Source: Bordetella genomosp. 5
Lineage (GTDB): Bacteria; Pseudomonadota; Gammaproteobacteria; Burkholderiales; Burkholderiaceae_B
Length of the DNA: 64,000 nt
Reading direction: 5' to 3'
NCBI RefSeq assembly: GCF_002261475.1
Contig: NZ_NEVN01000008.1
Span: 186,001-250,000, forward strand
A model generated the notes under the pieces. That model was not told the DNA's origin. It did no database searches and saw only the letters and a program-made list of their open reading frames with translations. The translations under genes were made by a program, and so were the position numbers. How positions within the stretch are numbered: position 1 is the first letter of the stretch; each line of letters begins with the position of its first letter. This document shows, in pieces, positions 59,041 to 64,000 of this stretch.

Positions 59041-60150
59041 TCAGCCGCGCAGCACGAACGGCGCGCCGCTGCGTTCGCAGATGGCCGCCAGGCGTTCGAT
59101 CAAGGCCGGCGCCAGCGCCACGCCCGAGCGGATGCGCTCGTCGCGCGCGGCCACCTCGGGATCGCCCGGCACCAGCACCGGCTGGGCCGCATTGGCGGGC
59201 GGCGTGTCGCGCATCGTGTCGATGAGCTCGTCGAGGTCGTCTTCGAACGAGCCCGCATCGCGAAAGGCATCGGGATTGAGCGCGAGGAAAAAGTGCCCCA
59301 CGTCGTCGGGATCGCCGGGTTTGCGCAGTGCCTGCTGGCGCACCGCCAGCGAGCTGCCGCCGAGCGTGCCGCCCAGCACCTGGGCCATCAGCGCGAGCCC
59401 GTAGCCCTTGTGGCTGCTCATCGCGGCCGTGCCGCCCAACGGCGTGAGGCCGCCCTCCGCCCGCTTGAAGATGAAGTGCATGGCCTGCGCCGAATCCGTG
59501 ATCGGCGTGCCCTGCCCGTCCACGGCCCAGCCCGACGGCAGCGTCTTGCCGTGATAGTCGTACACCTTGACCTTGTTGGCCGCGACCGTGGTCGTGGCCA
59601 TGTCGAGCACCAGCGGTTCGTTTTGGGCCGCCGGCGCCGCGAAGGCGATCGGATTGGTGCCCAGCATGGGCATGGCGCCGTGCGTGGGCACCAGGATCAG
59701 CGTGGTGGCGCTGCTGGTCACCAGACCCACCAGCCCGCGCTCGACGGCCATGCGGGCATACACGCCCGCCGCGCCGAAGTGATGCGAGTTGCGCACCGCC
59801 ACGGCACCCACGCCATGTTCGAGGGCCTTGTCGCAGGCCAGGCGCATCGCCTGCGCGCTCACGGGGTGGCCCAGGCCTCCCATGCCATCGATCAGTGCGC
59901 TCGACCCGCCCTCGCGCACGATGCGCGGCCGGGCATCCAGGCGCAGCGTGCCCGCGGCACGCTTGTCTTCATAGGCCGGCAGCATTGAGATGCCATGCGA
60001 ATCGACGCCCAGCAGATCGGTCTGCGCCATGAGTTCGGCGGTGATGGCCGCCAGGTCGGCAGGCATGCCCCACGCGCGCAGGATCACATCGATCTGCTCG
60101 CGGATCTGCGCGAACGAAACCCTTCCCGGCGCCAGAGACGCCGTCGTCAT
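59041..60150 (-). CDS. Ldh/malate dehydrogenase-family (MDH2-type) oxidoreductase
   Basis: 369 residues of the unusual NAD(P)-dependent 2-hydroxyacid dehydrogenase family that includes sulfolactate, ureidoglycolate and diketogulonate enzymes. LLGVDSHGISMLPAYEDK and the catalytic His in VRNSHHFGAAGVYA are diagnostic, as is SSHKGYGLALMAQVLGGTL. The substrate is unknown; its place next to GarL-type and KdgD-type enzymes suggests a sugar-acid intermediate. The ATG at 60150 gives normal family length. Confidence 0.88.
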   Translation of the reverse strand: MTTASLAPGRVSFAQIREQIDVILRAWGMPADLAAITAELMAQTDLLGVDSHGISMLPAYEDKRAAGTLRLDARPRIVREGGSSALIDGMGGLGHPVSAQAMRLACDKALEHGVGAVAVRNSHHFGAAGVYARMAVERGLVGLVTSSATTLILVPTHGAMPMLGTNPIAFAAPAAQNEPLVLDMATTTVAANKVKVYDYHGKTLPSGWAVDGQGTPITDSAQAMHFIFKRAEGGLTPLGGTAAMSSHKGYGLALMAQVLGGTLGGSSLAVRQQALRKPGDPDDVGHFFLALNPDAFRDAGSFEDDLDELIDTMRDTPPANAAQPVLVPGDPEVAARDERIRSGVALAPALIERLAAICERSGAPFVLRG

Positions 60151-60235
60151 ATTTTGCTTGCCGCTGTCCTGCACGTTGTCTCCCTGGGGTCTGATGCCCC
60201 GATGTCTGGTACGTGTTGCGGCCGGCACGCCGCGG

Positions 60236-60997
60236 CTAGTCGCGCTCCCGGTCGACCAGGCGGTGCCGCGCCTGACCCAGGTGAAACTGCATCGCGACGC
60301 GCGCGCGCTCGCCATCCTGCTCGCGGATGGCCGACAGGATCGCGGCGTGTTCGTCGGCGACGCGCTGCGCGCGCTGGCGCGAACCGGTCCGGGTCAGGCT
60401 CAGGCTCAGTCGCATGAAGCCGCTGATGGCCTCATGGATGTTCTCGAGCACGCCCCAGTAAAAATCGTTGCCGCTCGCGTCGGCAATGCTGGCATGAAAG
60501 GCCAGATCGGCTTCGGCCGACACCTGGCCCTGCTCCAGCGCGGCGACGAAGGCGCGATGCGCGGCCGCGATGCGCTCGAGCTGTTCGTCGTTACGGCGCA
60601 GCGCGGCGAGCCGCGCCGCATCGCCTTCGAGCGCAACCCGGACCTCCTGGGCGCGCAGATAGGCACCGACGTTCTGGACGTCAGGGAAGGTTTTGAGGCG
60701 CGGCGCCGGTTGATGGCTCACGAAGGTGCCCAGGCCCTGATGCGCGGTCACGAGCCCATCGGCGCGCAGGCGCAACAGCGCTTCGCGCACCACCGGGCGG
60801 GACACGCCGAACTGATCGCAGATCTCGTGTTCGGACGGCAGCTTGTCGCCGACATTGAGCCGGCCGGACGCGATGCTTTCGAAGATCTTGCCATAGAGCT
60901 GATCGGCCAGGCGCACGCGCTGGCCGCGCTCCAGCGGCGCGGCCTCGGCCACCATCACGGGCTCGGCTTGCTTCTCGGACGAGGTCTTACGGGGCAC
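60236..60997 (-). CDS. GntR-family (FadR subfamily) transcriptional regulator
   Basis: 253 residues. A winged helix (about 30-95: LADQLYGKIFESIASGRLNV, LPSEHEICDQFGVSRPVVRE) is followed by an all-helical FCD domain with metal-binding style residues (DLAFHASIADASGND ... RVADEHAAILSAI). FadR/FCD regulators often control sugar-acid catabolism. It lies within the set it probably controls; see the operator at 62130-62144. Confidence 0.94.
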   Translation of the reverse strand: MPRKTSSEKQAEPVMVAEAAPLERGQRVRLADQLYGKIFESIASGRLNVGDKLPSEHEICDQFGVSRPVVREALLRLRADGLVTAHQGLGTFVSHQPAPRLKTFPDVQNVGAYLRAQEVRVALEGDAARLAALRRNDEQLERIAAAHRAFVAALEQGQVSAEADLAFHASIADASGNDFYWGVLENIHEAISGFMRLSLSLTRTGSRQRAQRVADEHAAILSAIREQDGERARVAMQFHLGQARHRLVDRERD

Positions 60998-61076
60998 GCG
61001 GACTCCTGTACATCTGAACGGCGAACGCTATCGTAGCCTCCGCCGCGCACCTGCGCTTGAATGCAACGCGTGGAGA

Positions 61077-61118
61077 GCGGCGCGCGGCTAGCGGCGCGCG
61101 GCGAGCGGCGCGCGGCTA
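61077..61118. repeat. Three tandem 14-bp repeats
   Basis: GCGGCGCGCGGCTA, GCGGCGCGCGGCGA and GCGGCGCGCGGCTA follow each other directly, with a partial fourth copy, in the 135-base gap between the dehydratase and GntR genes. A slippage-prone tract with no known role. Confidence 0.85.
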
Positions 61119-61132
61119 GCGGCCAGCCGCCC

Positions 61133-62062
61133 TCAGGCGGGCACCGCCTCGCGGTCCCAGGCGTAGAGGGCACGCGCCACCGGCTCGACGCGCTTCTTTT
61201 CATCGGCCGACAGATTGCTCAACAACGGCAGCATCGGACCCATGTCGGCCACGCCGGCCAGCGTCACCGCGTCGTGCAGCACGCGCAGCGGGCTGATCTC
61301 GTCGCGGCAATCTTCCAGCGCCATGTACTGCTCGCGCAGCGCGTCGGCCTCGTCGAAACGGCTTTTATGCAGCAGCTGCAGGATGCGCATCGAGCCGCGC
61401 GGCGCCAGGCACACCGAGCCCGAAGTGAAGCTCTTCAGACCGAAATGACGGTAGTGCTCGACCGCCGGACGCTCGCCGATACCGCTCACGATCCAGCGCG
61501 ATTCCACCTCGGCCAGCAAGGCCGTGAGATAGGGATCGCGCGAAGGATCTTCGCGCACGACGGCGTACTTGAGCGCAACGATGCGCCCTTCTTCGATCAG
61601 CTTCGCCACCGTGTCCGGACGCAGATAATCCGCCGCCTTGATGTAGACCACGGCCGGCTTGCCCAGGGCATCGGAGAAGCGCCGCACGCCGTCGGCCAGG
61701 CCCGCATCCGTGTACGGGAACGACATCGGCAACAGCATGGCGGTCGGAAATGCGCGGCTGCGCAGGATCGCGGCCTGATCGATCAGCTTGCCGTAGTCGG
61801 GACCGGCCGAGGGCAGCACCCAGGTATCCGGGCCGGCCGCTTCCGCCAGAAAATCGACGATGCGCGCGTACTCGCTCACGGCAACGTTGTAGAAATTCGC
61901 ATTGCCGCCGTACATCACATTGCGCACCCCGCCCGCCTCGAGATGGCCAAGCAGCTTGCGGTTGGCCTCTTCGTTGAGCGTAAGGTCCGCGTGGCGCGCC
62001 AGCGGCGGCACGGCAATCACGGAACGCTGCAGGTCGGCGGGGGTGACCGGGGTGGTTTTCAT
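61133..62062 (-). CDS. DapA/KdgD-family class I lyase (probable 5-keto-4-deoxyglucarate dehydratase or aldolase)
   Basis: 309 residues, N-acetylneuraminate lyase superfamily. The Schiff-base Lys165 (GRIVALKYAVVRED) and the catalytic Tyr140 (KPAVVYIKAADYL) are present. The usual GTTGE motif is replaced by VMYGGNANFYN, so this is not DapA itself. By context it could turn 5-keto-4-deoxyglucarate into 2-oxoglutarate semialdehyde (KdgD) or cleave a related keto acid. First gene of the minus-strand set; divergent from a Bug gene. Confidence 0.82.
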   Translation of the reverse strand: MKTTPVTPADLQRSVIAVPPLARHADLTLNEEANRKLLGHLEAGGVRNVMYGGNANFYNVAVSEYARIVDFLAEAAGPDTWVLPSAGPDYGKLIDQAAILRSRAFPTAMLLPMSFPYTDAGLADGVRRFSDALGKPAVVYIKAADYLRPDTVAKLIEEGRIVALKYAVVREDPSRDPYLTALLAEVESRWIVSGIGERPAVEHYRHFGLKSFTSGSVCLAPRGSMRILQLLHKSRFDEADALREQYMALEDCRDEISPLRVLHDAVTLAGVADMGPMLPLLSNLSADEKKRVEPVARALYAWDREAVPA

Positions 62063-62129
62063 GAGCCTGAATCCTCGTATCGGACGGCGCACGGCGGCGC
62101 GAAAGTGGCGGCCAGTATGCGGAAAAAAC

Positions 62130-62164
62130 ACTTGATTGACAAGTTTGCGCTGCCTACCTATATT
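62130..62164 (+). promoter_or_regulatory. Sigma-70 promoter with overlapping operator, divergent Bug/lyase region
   Basis: TTGACA (62136-62141), 17 bases, TATATT (62159-62164) is a near-consensus promoter reading toward the Bug gene at 62268. The dyad ACTTG-ATTGA-CAAGT (62130-62144) covers the -35 element and resembles FadR-type GntR operators, so the GntR protein at 60236 probably represses here. The start of the divergent lyase gene is 68 bases away. Confidence 0.78.
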
Positions 62165-62267
62165 TGTTTTACAAGCAGGCCGATTCACCCCGACGGGCGT
62201 CCACGCTCGCGGGGCACACCACACGATGCGCCGGCACAGCACAGGCGCACATCCGGAGACAAGATCG

Positions 62268-63269
62268 ATGCACCTGACACTGCGCCGAGGCGCGCTCGCG
62301 CTCGCCACCTGTTTCGCCGCACTGGCCACCCCGGCAGCCCATGCCGATCCCGCCGCTAACTATCCCGACCGTGATGTCCGCATCCTCGTGCCCTTCCCGG
62401 CCGGCGGCACCGCCGACATCGCCGCGCGCACCGTGGCCGCCGAACTCGGCAAGCGCTGGAACCGCGCGGTGGTCGTCGACAACAAGGCCGGCGCCGGCGG
62501 CAACGTCGGCACCGCCGAGGCCGCACGCGCCAAGGGCGACGGCTACACGCTGTTGATGGGCACCGTCAGCACGCACGCCATCAACCAATCCGTCTACCGC
62601 GAACTGCCCTACGATCCGGTCAAGGATTTCGAGCCGGTCACGCTCGTCATTCCGGTGCCGAACGTGCTGGAGCTCAACCCGGCCTTCGCCAAACGCCACA
62701 ACATCAACACCGTGGCGGACCTGATCAAGTATCTGAAGGCCAACCCCGACAAGGTCAACATGGCCTCGACGGGCAACGGCACGTCCACCCATCTGTCGGG
62801 CGAGCTGTTCCAGACCATGACCGGCACGCGCATGACGCACGTGCCCTACAAGGGCAGCAGCCCCGCGCTGACCGACGTGATGGCCGGTTCGGCCGATCTC
62901 ATCTTCGACAATCTGCCCTCCTCGATGGGCTTCATCAAGGGCAGCAAGCTCAAGCCGCTGGCCGTGACCACCGCGACCCGATCGCCCGCCCTGCCCGACG
63001 TGCCGACGCTCGCCGAGGCCGGCGTGCCCGGCTACGAGGCCTCGAGCTGGTTCGGCCTGCTCGCGCCCGCCGGCACCCCGCCCGCCATCGTCGCCAAGGT
63101 GCAGCGCGACGTGGCGGAGGTGCTGCAGCTCGACCAGGTGCGCGCGCAACTACTGGCCCAGGGCGCCGTTCCTTCCGGCATCAGCCCCGCGCAATTCAAG
63201 ACCTTCATGGCGGACGAGACCAAGAAATGGGCAGCCGTCGTGCAGAAATCCGGCGCCAAGGTGGACTGA
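62268..63269 (+). CDS. Bug-family tripartite tricarboxylate transporter binding protein
   Basis: 333 residues. GGAGA precedes the ATG. Signal peptide ([20 protein letters not shown], cleavage after AHA), mature start with [40 protein letters not shown] is the conserved ligand-loop region. First of two adjacent Bug genes transcribed away from the catabolic set. Upstream frame to 62136 runs through the promoter and is not coding. Confidence 0.93.
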   Translation: MHLTLRRGALALATCFAALATPAAHADPAANYPDRDVRILVPFPAGGTADIAARTVAAELGKRWNRAVVVDNKAGAGGNVGTAEAARAKGDGYTLLMGTVSTHAINQSVYRELPYDPVKDFEPVTLVIPVPNVLELNPAFAKRHNINTVADLIKYLKANPDKVNMASTGNGTSTHLSGELFQTMTGTRMTHVPYKGSSPALTDVMAGSADLIFDNLPSSMGFIKGSKLKPLAVTTATRSPALPDVPTLAEAGVPGYEASSWFGLLAPAGTPPAIVAKVQRDVAEVLQLDQVRAQLLAQGAVPSGISPAQFKTFMADETKKWAAVVQKSGAKVD

Positions 63270-63366
63270 GGCCCGCGCCTCGGTCACCGGGCAACCGGCA
63301 TAAACGCCCGCTGCCGATGCGCGCGGCAACGGGCATCACAACACCATACGCGCGCCAGGAGACACC

Positions 63367-64000
63367 GTGAAACGCTTCCACTTTGCCGCCGCGAGCCTCA
63401 CGCTCGCCACTCTGGCCTGCGCCCCCTTCGCGCACGCCGCCGACGATGCCAAGTCCTGGCCCAACAAGCCGGTCACCATGATCGTGCCGTTCGTGCCGGG
63501 CGGATCCTCCGACATCACCGCGCGCTCGGTCACGCCGGGCCTGTCGAAGATCCTAGGCCAGACCTTCGTGGTCGAGAACAAGCCCGGGGCTAATAGTTCG
63601 ATCGGCGCGCAGCAGCTCGCGCGCTCCACGCCCGACGGCTACACCATGATGGTGGGATCGATCGGCACGTTCTCGATCAACGAGGCCCTGTACGCGAACC
63701 TCGCCTACAACCCCAGCAAGGACTTCATCTACCTGACGCAGGCCGTGCGCAATCCCAACGTGCTGGTGGCGCCGCCCTCGTTCCCGGCCAACACGGTCGC
63801 CGAACTGGTCGAATACGCGAAGAAAAACCCCGGCAAGGTTTCGTACGCCTCGTCGGGCACCGGCTCCTCGGATCACCTGTCGGCCGTGATGTTCCGCCAG
63901 CGCACCGACACCACGGGCGTGGACGTGCCGTACCGCGGCGGCGGCGCGGCGATCGCCGATCTGATGGGCGCGCAGGTCAACGTGTCGTTCCAGAACCTCG
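63367..64000 (+). CDS. Bug-family tripartite tricarboxylate transporter binding protein (partial, C-terminus beyond window)
   Basis: 211 residues visible from a GTG with AGGAGA upstream; the gene runs off the window end. Signal peptide (MKRFHFAAASLTLATLACAP, cleavage after AHA) and mature motif WPNKPVTMIVPFVPGGSSDI. It differs clearly from its neighbour at 62268, so the two are paralogues rather than a recent duplicate. Confidence 0.92.
   Translation, partial: MKRFHFAAASLTLATLACAPFAHAADDAKSWPNKPVTMIVPFVPGGSSDITARSVTPGLSKILGQTFVVENKPGANSSIGAQQLARSTPDGYTMMVGSIGTFSINEALYANLAYNPSKDFIYLTQAVRNPNVLVAPPSFPANTVAELVEYAKKNPGKVSYASSGTGSSDHLSAVMFRQRTDTTGVDVPYRGGGAAIADLMGAQVNVSFQNL

Noticed and set aside
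61077-61118. Possible CRISPR array at the 14-bp repeats
   Set aside because: The units are directly adjacent with no spacers and there are no cas genes in the window.
62268-64000. Recent tandem duplication of Bug genes
   Set aside because: The two adjacent proteins share only family motifs and differ in most positions, so they are old paralogues.

Overview
The window is about 64 kb of GC-rich bacterial chromosome with dense, mostly co-oriented operons. Three things point to a betaproteobacterium of the order Burkholderiales, probably Alcaligenaceae (Bordetella/Achromobacter-like): the rpmI-rplT-pheS-pheT-ihfA-merR order, the pairing of murJ with rpsT, and four Bug-type periplasmic binding proteins. 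This placement is inferred from gene content and protein style; no marker phylogeny was possible. I found no tRNA, rRNA, CRISPR array, intact insertion sequence or prophage.

Layout. 1-4,901 (minus): merR-type regulator (cut by the window edge), ihfA, pheT, pheS, rplT, rpmI, with its own strong promoter and no infC next to it. 4,979-6,961 (minus): comM and ubiK. 7,677-9,434 (plus): glnK-amtB behind a sigma-54 promoter and a likely NtrC site. 9,460-15,575: a D-glucarate module of LacI-type repressor, Bug protein, glucarate dehydratase and the TctB/TctA membrane pair. 15,576-17,100: a low-information scar with terminator-like repeats, a truncated TpsB/CdiB start, a possible toxin tail and a small orphan that may be its immunity gene. 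17,109-19,181: divergent tetR/MFS pair. 19,332-24,662 (minus): a small unknown gene and a complete livK-livHMGF branched-chain amino acid ABC operon. 25,033-28,854 (minus): trifunctional putA. 29,192-43,257 (minus): pqiC, pqiB, pqiA, clpA, pbpC, an alpha-2-macroglobulin and clpS. 43,480-48,186: csp, a DUF192 protein, pcaF, sodB, xseA. 48,541-52,425 (plus): exbB, exbD, lpxK, a Trm112-like gene, kdsB, adk. 52,525-56,948 (plus): an SDR, murJ, an orphan FecR, rpsT. 57,042-64,000: a second sugar-acid region with a five-gene minus-strand set (DapA-family dehydratase/aldolase, FadR-type GntR regulator, Ldh-family dehydrogenase, Bug protein, GarL-type aldolase) and two divergent Bug genes, the last cut by the window end.

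How the genes work together. The two sugar-acid regions, about 42 kb apart, look complementary. GudD would make 5-keto-4-deoxyglucarate, which a KdgD-like dehydratase or GarL could consume. Each region has its own repressor. The envelope genes form a second theme: pqiABC, pbpC, macroglobulin, exbBD, lpxK, kdsB and murJ.

The less ordinary features are the probable contact-dependent-inhibition relic near 16 kb, tandem LacI operators, a TetR operator that abuts a start codon, terminators placed before tctB and pheS, an inverted pair of DnaA boxes ahead of exbB, orphan terminators before glnK, an orphan FecR, and the separation of clpS from clpA by pbpC and the macroglobulin gene.
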